The notes under the pieces are model-generated. The model made no database searches. It saw only the letters and a program-made list of their open reading frames with translations, and was not told the origin of the DNA. Both the position numbers and the translations under genes were made by a program. Shown here piece by piece: positions 1 through 8,901 of a stretch of DNA of 38,755 nt. The stretch covers positions 1 to 38,755 of IMG/VR virus record IMGVR_UViG_3300028394_000157. One strand, 5' to 3'. This DNA is from a virus. The stretch's first letter is position 1. Every line of letters starts with the position of its first letter.

Positions 1-714
1 GTTGGTATATACCGGAGCACTTGCGCCGGCTGAAACTAATATTTGATTAGCAGTACCAGGACCAACAAACCCAGTAGTATTGGCCGCACTTTGATAAACT
101 AATTGTCCGGTAGTACCTGCTAATATGTTGGCCGCATAACCAATTTGTGCAGTAGACGTCGTAGTCCATTGCGGTGCTGTTGCACCTGCATTAACTGATA
201 AAAATTGTCCAGCAGTACCAATGGCTAACATGCCTGTGGCATTGGCGGCTGTTTGATAATGGATGCTACCTGTAGCACCTGCTAGTACGTTGGCCGCATA
301 GCCGACTGAAATACTAGCAGTGTTAGTATAAGTAGGAGCACCTGTGCCAGCTGATACCAGTAGTTGACCACTAGTACCAGGACCTGCGAACCCAGTAATG
401 CCAGGTGCTGATTGATAAACCAATTGGCCAGCAGTGCCACCTGCAACGTTACTTGAAGTAGTAACTGTGCCTGTGACGTTACCAGTGATGTTACCAATGA
501 TACTACCACTGGCATAGATAGTGCCGTTGACCTGTAGTTTATAAGCACCTTGGCTGGTCGTGTATCCCATTAAACTGTAGCCGTTGGTGTCGATCCTATT
601 ATATTCAGTATTGTTCACACTAAAAGTTATAGGTGACCCAATAGCGTTGACAGTACCAGTGGTGATTGCACCAGCACTGTTTTGTAAGAACGACAAATTA
701 CTAGCTATAGTCAT
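1..714 (-). CDS. Tail-fibre-like repeat protein, 3' part missing (window edge)
   Basis: The frame is open from an ATG at 714 to the window edge without a stop, so only the first 238 residues are present. Residues 1-90 are a non-repeat head with motifs such as NTEYNRIDTNGYSLMG and GNITGNVTGTVT. After that come repeats of about 50 residues of the type AGQLVYQSAP-GPGTSGQLLVSAG-APTYTN-GYAANVLAG. The same unit fills the 1227-residue protein at 3952-7635, so the two are paralogues. It is probably a virion fibre or adhesin; the exact position on the virion cannot be told. It lies 42 bases downstream of the preceding gene's stop, across a hairpin, with no clear Shine-Dalgarno beyond TGGAAAATC. The frame, composition and shared repeat make coding status certain; function is inferred from repeat style. 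Confidence 0.85.
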   Translation of the reverse strand, partial: MTIASNLSFLQNSAGAITTGTVNAIGSPITFSVNNTEYNRIDTNGYSLMGYTTSQGAYKLQVNGTIYASGSIIGNITGNVTGTVTTSSNVAGGTAGQLVYQSAPGITGFAGPGTSGQLLVSAGTGAPTYTNTASISVGYAANVLAGATGSIHYQTAANATGMLAIGTAGQFLSVNAGATAPQWTTTSTAQIGYAANILAGTTGQLVYQSAANTTGFVGPGTANQILVSAGASAPVYTN

Positions 715-730
715 ATTGATTTTCCAAATT

Positions 731-753
731 ATTCACTGTATTTACCAGTGAAT
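731..753 (-). terminator. Intergenic 8-bp hairpin, weak terminator or processing site
   Basis: ATTCACTG (731-738) and CAGTGAAT (746-753) form a perfect 8-bp stem around a 7-base loop. It sits between the stop of the 1054-residue gene (757-759) and the next start at 714. There is no U-tract on the minus strand, so a strong intrinsic terminator is unlikely. The loop reads GTAAATA, which is close to but not the late-promoter consensus. Confidence 0.4.
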
Positions 754-756
754 AGA

Positions 757-3700
757 TTAAGCCTGAGCTTCGCCCCAACGTAATACCAAGTTAGCGTTAA
801 CAGCACTACCCTGTGTCACATACACGTTGATCATCAGCACGTCTGGACCGTTTGGATAAGTTCCTCTACCTCCGATTGGAGTATTAGTCAACTCTTTCAA
901 TGGTGATAGATCTAGTCCGTCTTTTGAACTTGGGCTTGAGATAAAGGAGAAAATAGTTTCACCCGGTGATGCATATTGATTTCGACTAAAAGTCAATGCT
1001 GTACCGTTTTGAATCTGCCCAACTAGTGCGGCACTTAATGTAACAGTACCTGCACCAATCGACGACACAGTTGTAGCACCTTGCAAGAACACACTACCAG
1101 AAACAGCATCACCTACTTGTAGGTTAGTGTTGGTTGTTAGTGTAAGTGTTGTAGTACCGGTGTTGGCAATAGCACCTAAGTTAATGTTTTGCGTAAAGGC
1201 ATTATCGAATGTAATACTTGATCCGGCCGCCACTTGGCTAAAGCTAGGCTGTCCTGTACTGGTTAAACTGTTCCAGGTAACGTTAGCAGTGTTTGTGGGA
1301 TAGTTACTTGGATTTAGTACTCCTTCAATGACCAAAGCCTGACCAGCCGCCGCACTACCCGCAGTAATTTCAATACCTTGTAGTAACAATTGAGCGCGAT
1401 TAATCAATTCACGTACACCTAAGTCGCCTGTGATAGCATTACTAACGCTGGGTGCTAGACGAATAGCAAACGCTGTGGTTTTTCTAACCTGAGCACTGAC
1501 GTTAGTAGCTTGGTAGTTAAAAATGTAACCACGGTCATTGTCAAATTGTCCGTCTGTTAAGAATGCTGAACCCCAATGGCTGATTACCGGACTGGCTGTT
1601 TGACCAATGACGATAACGCCTGCTCCTGCTGAGTGTGCCGCGGCTGAACCGCCTGAGAATGTTCTGTTGGTGCCCGCAACCCATTGTGTAACAGTGGCCG
1701 CTCTGGTAAGTCCACTTAACACCGCAGTACCACTACTGGCAGTTCTAGCGGTATAACTGATCTGTTCATTATCAACCAGTACAACTCCTGCACTTGGAAG
1801 ATAAGTTACATCGGTAACAGTCATCTGTGTGCCCACAGAGCTAAGAGCGTCTGTTAATGTTGTACGACCACTTTCGTTTTGTACTTCATAACGAACCGGC
1901 ATGTTACCCGAACGCATATAAGCTTCTGTATTAACGTTGGAATTTTTTACACGGTGTACAGTGATATAATTTCCGTCTGGGCCACGTAGCATCCAGTCAA
2001 TAAATCCAGCACCGTACCATGTCCATTGTAGGCCAATCATCTGCATCTTGTTGGGCAATAGATTGTATCCGCTTGGATTATATACACCGTTTGATCCATC
2101 GCAACGATCTATGTTCCACTGATATTGAGGATATAAAAGATCTTTAACCTTGAGCATTTTAGTGCCAGATGCGGATGCACTGCCTCTATAGTCAGGTGTC
2201 ACATACATAGTTGTATTATTGGTAATAGCAGAAACCACGTGAGTCATACCTTTGATAACCACGCGATCACCTGCCGCCAATTGTTCAGTAAATCTTGAAT
2301 TAGTTCCTGTAACTAGGTTAGAATCTGGTGTCACTGCCACAGTACCCGCAGTCTGTGCAGTGGCAGTTCTTAGGCCCAGCGCCATCAGCTGGCCGTCATA
2401 CTGCCAATACATACCATTTTGATCGTCAAATGTTCCTGCACGAACAGTTGAACCATACCAGGTAACCATAGATACTAGGCAAGGTGTTGATAATACCGCT
2501 GTGGTAGCACCTAACAAACTGGTTGATAAGAATGTAAATGTACGTTCGTCTACAATGGTAGCCACAGTGTAGTTACCGTTATAACCTGTAGTGGTTACTC
2601 CGCTGATAGCAATTACTGCGCCAGCCTGTAGTCCGTGATCGATATCGTCAGTGATCACTGTTACTGTAGATCCAATACTGGTACCACTGGCTGTGATGCT
2701 ACGGACATCGTAGTTGGGTGCAAACAGAGCACCTGTATTATAGTTGATTGATTTACCAGATTGATAACGGATATATTTCTTACTCATACGCACAGCCTGG
2801 CCGCCGTGTGCCGGACCGCCGGTGCCCAAACTTACACCGCCGTCGAAGGGTCTGTGAACATAAAAACTATCTGAGCGAACATACACGCTTCCAGCAGGAG
2901 TACCAGTAATAGTTCCCACATTTCTAGCAGGGTAAGTCAGTGTAGTTGCACTAGGCACACTGGAAATATAAAACGGTCCTTGGCATAATGTATTATTATT
3001 AGAACCGTTATCGCTGGTAATAGCAACATAAATGCTGTCGCCCGGAACTAACCCGTGATTGCTGGTAAAAGTTACAGTTACAGTGCCAGTAGTGGTTGCG
3101 CCACTGCCTGCTGTTGAAAATGTAGGTGTACCAATAGATCCGCCGGTATAAAATCCGCCTTTTCTAATCTGTGTGTATACCTGGTTAACAGATTGACCAA
3201 AACTTGAACCTACACGAGCTTTGGCATAATATTTAAATGATGTTGGTGTTGGGACACTGTCAATGACAAATGATCCCTCTGCTCGAGCATATCCACTTAC
3301 ACTGGCATCAAGACCTTTGATTGTGATCGCAGTGCCTGTGGTCAACTGATGTGCGGCCGAGCAAGTGACTGTGATTAAACTTGCAATATCTGTGGCCGCT
3401 CCAAACGAATAGTCTGATGTAGTGGCTGTGATGGTTTGCAAGTCTGTACCTGGAATTTCATAAATGCCGGGATAACCTCGAACCATACTGATAGTCTGCC
3501 ACTTGGTAGGCTGTAGTCCGTATTCAAAGTCAGCGTCCAGCATACTTTGTGGCAATGCTACACGAGTACGTTCAAATGCATCTGTGCCCATAGCCCACGG
3601 ACGAACTGTTAATTCGTTCTTTTCAACAAATATTTGCAGTGTGTCACCGGACGACATGCCGCTGGTACTATACCCCAGCGTGATAGTGGTTATACCATCT

Positions 3701-3921
3701 GCGTTGTTTAATGTAGTCGGAAAAGCCGCAGTGTTTGCCCGGCTAAATCCTATACTGGTATTAGTATATCTGTTATCTGCAAAATTATAAATTACTGTAT
3801 TTTTGGTAGTATTAGTAATTACTAAAATTTGGTTGAGGTCCCATTTACCCGGGATAGCAATAGTTCCTGCACCTGCTCCGCCAGGTGTAAAAACATAAGT
3901 TCTCATTAATTGCTTGGCCAT
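757..3921 (-). CDS. Large virion structural protein with beta-sandwich insertions
   Basis: This is a 1054-residue protein of a type found among marine T4-like virion proteins; I recognise the style, not a characterised function. The N-terminus (about 1-110) has YVFTPGGAGAGTIAIPGKW and DLNQILVITNTTKNTVIYNF. The middle contains several Ig-like or sheet modules with the phrases VTCSAAHQLTTGTAITI, FTSNHGLVPGDSIYV and DDIDHGLQAGAVIAI; each reads as an 'HGL-xxGD/A' repeat typical of phage structural proteins. A conserved-looking core near residues 600-680 is rich in aromatic residues (QYQWNIDRCDG, LQWTWYGAGFIDWMLRGPDG). The C-terminus ends NLVLRWGEAQA. The ATG is preceded by AAAAGGATTTTTTAAA, an acceptable ribosome site. 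Unlike its neighbours it has few fibre repeats, so it may be the tail or baseplate protein to which fibres attach; that is inference. Confidence 0.85.
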   Translation of the reverse strand: MAKQLMRTYVFTPGGAGAGTIAIPGKWDLNQILVITNTTKNTVIYNFADNRYTNTSIGFSRANTAAFPTTLNNADGITTITLGYSTSGMSSGDTLQIFVEKNELTVRPWAMGTDAFERTRVALPQSMLDADFEYGLQPTKWQTISMVRGYPGIYEIPGTDLQTITATTSDYSFGAATDIASLITVTCSAAHQLTTGTAITIKGLDASVSGYARAEGSFVIDSVPTPTSFKYYAKARVGSSFGQSVNQVYTQIRKGGFYTGGSIGTPTFSTAGSGATTTGTVTVTFTSNHGLVPGDSIYVAITSDNGSNNNTLCQGPFYISSVPSATTLTYPARNVGTITGTPAGSVYVRSDSFYVHRPFDGGVSLGTGGPAHGGQAVRMSKKYIRYQSGKSINYNTGALFAPNYDVRSITASGTSIGSTVTVITDDIDHGLQAGAVIAISGVTTTGYNGNYTVATIVDERTFTFLSTSLLGATTAVLSTPCLVSMVTWYGSTVRAGTFDDQNGMYWQYDGQLMALGLRTATAQTAGTVAVTPDSNLVTGTNSRFTEQLAAGDRVVIKGMTHVVSAITNNTTMYVTPDYRGSASASGTKMLKVKDLLYPQYQWNIDRCDGSNGVYNPSGYNLLPNKMQMIGLQWTWYGAGFIDWMLRGPDGNYITVHRVKNSNVNTEAYMRSGNMPVRYEVQNESGRTTLTDALSSVGTQMTVTDVTYLPSAGVVLVDNEQISYTARTASSGTAVLSGLTRAATVTQWVAGTNRTFSGGSAAAHSAGAGVIVIGQTASPVISHWGSAFLTDGQFDNDRGYIFNYQATNVSAQVRKTTAFAIRLAPSVSNAITGDLGVRELINRAQLLLQGIEITAGSAAAGQALVIEGVLNPSNYPTNTANVTWNSLTSTGQPSFSQVAAGSSITFDNAFTQNINLGAIANTGTTTLTLTTNTNLQVGDAVSGSVFLQGATTVSSIGAGTVTLSAALVGQIQNGTALTFSRNQYASPGETIFSFISSPSSKDGLDLSPLKELTNTPIGGRGTYPNGPDVLMINVYVTQGSAVNANLVLRWGEAQA

Positions 3922-3951
3922 TTTAAAAAATCCTTTTCTTTATTTGTTTAG

Positions 3952-6900
3952 TTACAGTCCCATGGCCACTGCCATTGCTGTAGCAAATCCGTTGACATCA
4001 GTACCGTTTTGTTGTAAATTACCTACTACATTTAAAGTACCGTTTATGGTACCGCCACTACTACTTATAGCATTCGAAATGCTCACTGAGTTGAAGCTGA
4101 TGACTCCAACTACTACACCGTTTGCTGGAATACTGCTGAAAATAACACTTGAACCGTTGTTAGCGGTATAGGTAGTGGGCATCTGCAATGTACCGTTTTG
4201 GTAAACCTGAACTGTTGCTGTGCTATAAGTAGTGGCAAAAGTTGTTGTGGTACCATTTGACGTGTATTGATTAAATGTATATGCCTGTTGAGCATTTACA
4301 GCATAATTCTGGCTGACCACTACACGAACAATATCGTTAACATTGCGTCCGTTGTTTAATACCACCGAGGTACCATTGCTGGCAGTGTAATCACCAGAAG
4401 CAAGATTAACACCGTTAGCATATACCTGTATCTGGCCAACTGTGTATCCGCCACTAATGGTGAATGTAGTTTGACCCGCTGTGGCTGTGAACTCTTGTAT
4501 ACTTGTAGGTAATACCTGTGCACCGTTGGTATAGATATTACCGGCATACAATGCCCCACCGATACCTGCTCCGCCTACTACCTGTAGAGCACCAGTAAGG
4601 GTTGAAGTAGCACTGGTCACTCCGGTGATAACAAGGTTAGTACCAGTTACTGTACCACCAACAAACATACCTCCACTGACACCTACACCCCCTGTGACTA
4701 TCAATGTACCACTGGCAGTAGATACAGTAGGAGTGTCCCATTTGTTCATGGTCACTGCTACCATGGTGTTGGTCACTGTGGTAGCAGTGACTGCCACCAA
4801 GAATTTCATCTGTGTACCAGTTGTGGTTGTGCCAAATACCAAATCACCGTTACCGGCAGTGGCATTTTTACCAACCATAATATAGCCATCATTGGCTGTC
4901 AGTGCTGTGCCTAAACTGTTGGCCTGTGTGCCATCCCACTGACTGCTGGTAATACCCATGTCAATATAAGCATTGCCCAATGTTACGTTGTCTGCTGATG
5001 CAACGATATCAGTTGATGCTTTGGCGCCACTATTAACGTTTTGTACGTTAATTTCCATGTAGTCATTATAATTACCAGAGGCCTGGAACATGGTCTGACC
5101 AAATGGTGTATAGTTGGCCACACCTGCATACAGCGCACCGTTACCTGTGGCATCACCGAGGAACACACCGCTGGTAGCAGTAACTTGACTTACCAAAATA
5201 CCTGCATTAGTACCAGTAATAACCCCGTTGACTGTTAAATTGCCTGAAACAACTGCGTTTCTTCCCACAGTTAGATCATATGCTACTCCGATGCCGCCTG
5301 CAACATATAATGAGTTAGCAGATAAAGTTGCAGTACTCGATGCAGTACTGGCCACAGTCAACTGATTGGCAAAATAACTGTTACCCGAAACTCCAAGACC
5401 ACCTGCACTAACAACTAATGATTGACCCACAGCCTGTGATGCACTGGCAACACCAGTGGCCGTCACTGTGACCTGAGTAACATAAGCCGGTGTGGCTCCG
5501 TTACTGGCCAATACGGCCCCAGGTGTTCCGCTAACAGCCAACATGCCTGTGGCATTAGCGGCTGTTTGATAGTGTATACTACCGGCCGCGCCGCCTAACA
5601 CGTTGGCCGCATAGCCAACTTGAATTGTTGTGGTATTGGTATATACTGGAATGGCCGCGCCAGCTGATACTAACAGTTGACCTGCTGTACCTGGTCCGAC
5701 AAACGCAGTGGTGTTGGCCGCACTTTGGTAGACTAATTGACCAGCAGTACCGGCCAGTATGTTAGCTGAGTAACCAACTTGTATTGTTGTAGTATTGGTA
5801 AATGCAGGGGCGCCTACACCAGCCACTAAAATTTGATTTGGTGTACCTGTGCTTAAGAAGCTGGTAACGTTAGGAGCACTTTGATAATGCAACGATCCAC
5901 TACCGCCGCCCGATATACTTCCAGCATAGCCAATAAAGAATGTTGAGGTATTAGTGAATACTGGACCAGTTGCACTAGCACCCGCCGATACTAGTATCTG
6001 TCCACTAGTACCCGGACCAAAATATGATGTAGCATTAGCCGCACTTTGGAATGGAACTTGGCCAACTGTACCTGCTAATAAATTAGCCGCATAGCCAATC
6101 TGTGCAGTAGATGTTGTTGTCCACTGAGGTGCAGTAGCACCTGCGTTGACTGTTAAAATTTGTCCAGCAGTGCCGATTGATAAGAATGTACTGGCATTGG
6201 CACCTGATTGATAACGTAAGCTACCTGCGGCGCCACCTAGGTCATTAGCTGAATAGCCAACTTGTATAGTTGAAGTTGACGCAAAGGTTGCTGTATTTGC
6301 ACCCATTTGCAATAAAGTATACTGTGAACCTGTACCAATAAAACTTGTAACACCTGGAGCAGTTTGGAAAGGTATTTGACCTAATACGCCACCTGCAATG
6401 TTGGTAGCAGTTGTAGAATTACCTGCAGAGATTGCGCCTAATGCTGTCCATTGAGGCGCACTAGCACCGGCAGTCAGTACATACCCAGAGGTACCTAATG
6501 CCAACATTCCTGTAGCATTGGCCGCTGTTTGATAAGGCAAACTACCTGCCGCGCCTGCTAATAAGTTAGCACTATAACCTACCTGCTGTGTTGAAGTATT
6601 TGTTGATAGTAATGCACCTGCAATGGCCGCAAACCCAACTTGCGTAGTTGATGTACTTGTTGGTAGTAATACGCTTGCAGTAGTTGCAAATCCGACTTGT
6701 ACAGTTGTAGTATTAGTAAATGATGGAGAACCTACGCCTGCTACTAACAGTTGACCAGGAGTACCTGTGCTTAAGAAGCTGGTAACGTTAGGAGCACTTT
6801 GATAGTGAATAGCACCATTACCGCCTGCTAGTACATTAGCTGAGTAACCAACTTGTACAGTTGTAGTATTAGTAAATGATGGAGCACCGACACCTGCTAC

Positions 6901-7635
6901 CAATAGTTGACCAGGAGTACCTGTGCTTAAGAAGCTGGTAACGTTAGGAGCACTTTGATAGTGTAGTGAGCCATTACCGCCAGCTAGTACGTTGGCCGCA
7001 TAGCCAATTTGAATACTTGAAGTTGATGCAAAAGTTGCGGTGTTCGCGCCCATTTGCAATAGAGTATATTGAGATCCTGTACCTATAAAAGCAGTAGCAC
7101 CACTAGCTGTTTGGTATGGAATCTGACCCAATAAACCTGCCGCAATATTAGAAGCAGTGGTTGATGCACCGACATAGATAGAAGATGTTGTAGTGAAGAC
7201 TGGTGCGCCAACTGCCGCAACTAACAGCTGACCGGGAGTACCTGTGCTTAAAAATGCTGTAGTGTTTGGAGCACTTTGATATAAGATAGAACCATTGCCG
7301 CCGGCTAATAAATTTGCACTATATCCAACCTGTATACTTGAAGTTGTTACAAATGATGCAGTGTTTGCACCCATTTGCAATATGGTATATTGTGTGCCTG
7401 TACCGATGAATGCAGTAGCACCGCTACCAGTTTGATATGGAATTTGTCCTAATGAGCCGCCTAACAAGTTAGTCGAGGTTGACGATGCGCCGCCAATTGT
7501 TGTACCACCAGCAGTTACTCCATCATGGAGTCTAAGTTGTTTGCTGGTTGTGTCGACCGTTAGTTCACCAATAGCACCTGTGTAGGTGTTATTCTGTGTT
7601 GCGGTTCCTCTTTTTAATTGTACTTGTGTAGACAT
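3952..7635 (-). CDS. Tail fibre with Mtd-type N-terminus and about 52-residue tandem repeats
   Basis: This is a 1227-residue fibre protein. The N-terminus (STQVQLKRGTATQN, GAIGELTVDTTSKQLRLHDG) matches the short N-terminal domain of phage fibre proteins of the major-tropism-determinant (Mtd) type. Residues from about 50 to 700 are at least a dozen imperfect repeats of 50-53 residues built on GGNGSIHYQSAPNVTSFLST, GTPGQLLVAGVGAPSF and TNTTTVQVGYSAN. Some neighbouring copies are identical at DNA level. The next segment has 'ATSTLTGALQVVGGAGIGGAL' style repeats. The C-terminal 200 residues contain two fibre modules of the form FTATAGQTTFTISGGYTVGQ and QVYANGVNLASGDYTASNG. It is expected on the virion surface, contacting the host. 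Start: ATG with GGAAT 6-10 bases upstream, 12 bases after the previous stop, so probably co-transcribed. Confidence 0.88.
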   Translation of the reverse strand: MSTQVQLKRGTATQNNTYTGAIGELTVDTTSKQLRLHDGVTAGGTTIGGASSTSTNLLGGSLGQIPYQTGSGATAFIGTGTQYTILQMGANTASFVTTSSIQVGYSANLLAGGNGSILYQSAPNTTAFLSTGTPGQLLVAAVGAPVFTTTSSIYVGASTTASNIAAGLLGQIPYQTASGATAFIGTGSQYTLLQMGANTATFASTSSIQIGYAANVLAGGNGSLHYQSAPNVTSFLSTGTPGQLLVAGVGAPSFTNTTTVQVGYSANVLAGGNGAIHYQSAPNVTSFLSTGTPGQLLVAGVGSPSFTNTTTVQVGFATTASVLLPTSTSTTQVGFAAIAGALLSTNTSTQQVGYSANLLAGAAGSLPYQTAANATGMLALGTSGYVLTAGASAPQWTALGAISAGNSTTATNIAGGVLGQIPFQTAPGVTSFIGTGSQYTLLQMGANTATFASTSTIQVGYSANDLGGAAGSLRYQSGANASTFLSIGTAGQILTVNAGATAPQWTTTSTAQIGYAANLLAGTVGQVPFQSAANATSYFGPGTSGQILVSAGASATGPVFTNTSTFFIGYAGSISGGGSGSLHYQSAPNVTSFLSTGTPNQILVAGVGAPAFTNTTTIQVGYSANILAGTAGQLVYQSAANTTAFVGPGTAGQLLVSAGAAIPVYTNTTTIQVGYAANVLGGAAGSIHYQTAANATGMLAVSGTPGAVLASNGATPAYVTQVTVTATGVASASQAVGQSLVVSAGGLGVSGNSYFANQLTVASTASSTATLSANSLYVAGGIGVAYDLTVGRNAVVSGNLTVNGVITGTNAGILVSQVTATSGVFLGDATGNGALYAGVANYTPFGQTMFQASGNYNDYMEINVQNVNSGAKASTDIVASADNVTLGNAYIDMGITSSQWDGTQANSLGTALTANDGYIMVGKNATAGNGDLVFGTTTTGTQMKFLVAVTATTVTNTMVAVTMNKWDTPTVSTASGTLIVTGGVGVSGGMFVGGTVTGTNLVITGVTSATSTLTGALQVVGGAGIGGALYAGNIYTNGAQVLPTSIQEFTATAGQTTFTISGGYTVGQIQVYANGVNLASGDYTASNGTSVVLNNGRNVNDIVRVVVSQNYAVNAQQAYTFNQYTSNGTTTTFATTYSTATVQVYQNGTLQMPTTYTANNGSSVIFSSIPANGVVVGVISFNSVSISNAISSSGGTINGTLNVVGNLQQNGTDVNGFATAMAVAMGL
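6749..6963 (-). repeat. Near-identical tandem DNA repeat inside fibre gene (156-base period)
   Basis: Bases 6751-6807 and 6907-6963 are identical over 57 bases, offset by exactly 156 bases (52 codons). A partly conserved third copy lies near 5840-5880. These encode the core of the 52-residue fibre unit. Exact DNA identity between adjacent copies implies recent duplication or gene conversion. Confidence 0.85.
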
Positions 7636-7647
7636 GCGTTATTCCGT

Positions 7648-8784
7648 TTAAAATATTCCAAAGTCAAAATAATTTTGACCAGTAGGATCGTCAATTGTTC
7701 CAAAATCAGCAGTAAGGCCTTGCGCACCAGGGATAAAGGCAATATAAACTGAACTAGTGCCTGTGCTGGCCACGCTGATTCCTACTTGACCAATGATACT
7801 TGCTGTGGTTAAAACTGTTTTGTTATTTACAACTAGATTAGTTCCAGTATAGACTAATGCATTAGTTAATGTGGTAACGCTGGGAGCTAGCTGATAAGGT
7901 ATCTGACCTGCTTGCCCGCCTAGCAAATTTGTAGCATTTGACGCAGTGGTAGATGATCCGCCAACTAATACACCATTGCTGTAAATGTTACCGGCATAAA
8001 TTGATCCACCTACTCCTAGACCGCCTGTGACTAATACTGCGCCTGTGGTAGTTGATGTTGATGTTGCTGTACTGGTTACAACTAATGTTGTGGCTGTTAA
8101 CTCGCCGCCGACAAATAGTCCTCCATTAATGCCCACACCCCCCACTACGGTTAGAGCACCTGTTGACGTAGAACTTGCGCCAGCAGTACTGGTTAATACT
8201 AATCTGGTTCCAGTGGTTACCCCGTTAACATTTAAGCCGCCGTTAATACCAACACCGCCTAGTACTTGGAAAGCACCCGAAGTTGGGCCAACTACACCTG
8301 TGGTGTTACTTACTGTGGTAATTCCAATAAAATTTGAATTGCCGCCAACTGTTAAATTAAGGCCAATACCAACACCGCCCTGTACTTGCAGAGCACCGGT
8401 GTTAGTTGATATTGATTGGATTGTGCTGGCTAAAGTCAGCGTACTTTGATAGCGAGGAGCACTGGCTCCGTCGCTGACTAAAACTTGCCCTACACCGCCA
8501 GGCCCAAAAAATCCTGTATTACCACTAGAAACTTGGTAAGGAATTTGCCCTGCAGTTCCACTTTGTAGGTTGGTTGCAGTAGTGGTAATGCCTTGAACAG
8601 ACGCATTAATAGTACCAACTACTGTTAGATTTCTGCCTACCCAAACGTCAACGCCCACTCCTACTCCGCCTGCAACCTGCAAGGCACCTGTTACAGTTGA
8701 AACTGCGTTAACCGTTGAGAGGATAGTGCCCGTGGTTGATACCACAAGGCCTTTTTTGACTCTAAAGTCCTGGTTCGTTGCCAT
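7648..8784 (-). CDS. Fibre-like virion protein with GALQVxGGVGI repeats
   Basis: This 378-residue protein is made mostly of repeats built on 'STSTGALTVVGGVGINGGLFVG' spaced by about 40-45 residues. One copy of the 'AGQIPYQVSSGNTGFFGPGG' unit shared with the larger fibres lies near residue 80 and a second near 285. The N-terminus is ATNQDFRVKKGLVVSTTG. The C-terminus, ADFGTIDDPTGQNYFDFGIF, is an acidic and aromatic tail of a kind often seen closing fibre proteins. It follows an exact late promoter at 8823-8830 and an upstream terminator, so it heads the last transcription unit in the window (this gene, 3952-7635, 757-3921, 1-714). The start ATG is preceded by GGAAAGGGAAACTAA. It is probably a fibre or fibre adaptor; no enzymatic motif is visible. 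Confidence 0.85.
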   Translation of the reverse strand: MATNQDFRVKKGLVVSTTGTILSTVNAVSTVTGALQVAGGVGVGVDVWVGRNLTVVGTINASVQGITTTATNLQSGTAGQIPYQVSSGNTGFFGPGGVGQVLVSDGASAPRYQSTLTLASTIQSISTNTGALQVQGGVGIGLNLTVGGNSNFIGITTVSNTTGVVGPTSGAFQVLGGVGINGGLNVNGVTTGTRLVLTSTAGASSTSTGALTVVGGVGINGGLFVGGELTATTLVVTSTATSTSTTTGAVLVTGGLGVGGSIYAGNIYSNGVLVGGSSTTASNATNLLGGQAGQIPYQLAPSVTTLTNALVYTGTNLVVNNKTVLTTASIIGQVGISVASTGTSSVYIAFIPGAQGLTADFGTIDDPTGQNYFDFGIF

Positions 8785-8822
8785 TTAGTTTCCCTTTCCA
8801 CCAATAGGCTGGTTTGTTGATA

Positions 8823-8830
8823 TATTTATA
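8823..8830 (-). promoter_or_regulatory. T4-type late promoter TATAAATA
   Basis: The minus strand reads exactly TATAAATA, the T4 late promoter -10 box, 39 bases upstream of the 378-residue gene's ATG. It lies directly downstream of a terminator, so it restarts transcription into the last fibre genes. Confidence 0.8.
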
Positions 8831-8854
8831 CTATATCAAAGATTTGGTTTAATT

Positions 8855-8885
8855 AAAAAAAGAATAGGGCCCAAAAGGCCCTATT
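8855..8885 (-). terminator. Intrinsic terminator after the 1080-residue fibre gene
   Basis: AATAGGGCC (8863-8871) pairs perfectly with GGCCCTATT (8877-8885) around a 5-base loop. On the minus strand the stem is followed by C and seven Ts (8855-8861). It begins 17 bases after the upstream gene's stop. A run of Ts on the other side makes it potentially bidirectional. Confidence 0.9.
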
Positions 8886-8901
8886 TTTATGCAATCAGCT
8901 G

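Noticed and set aside
6400-7400. CRISPR-like array
   Set aside because: Regular repeats are long, in frame, imperfect and protein-coding; there are no unique spacers between short identical repeats.
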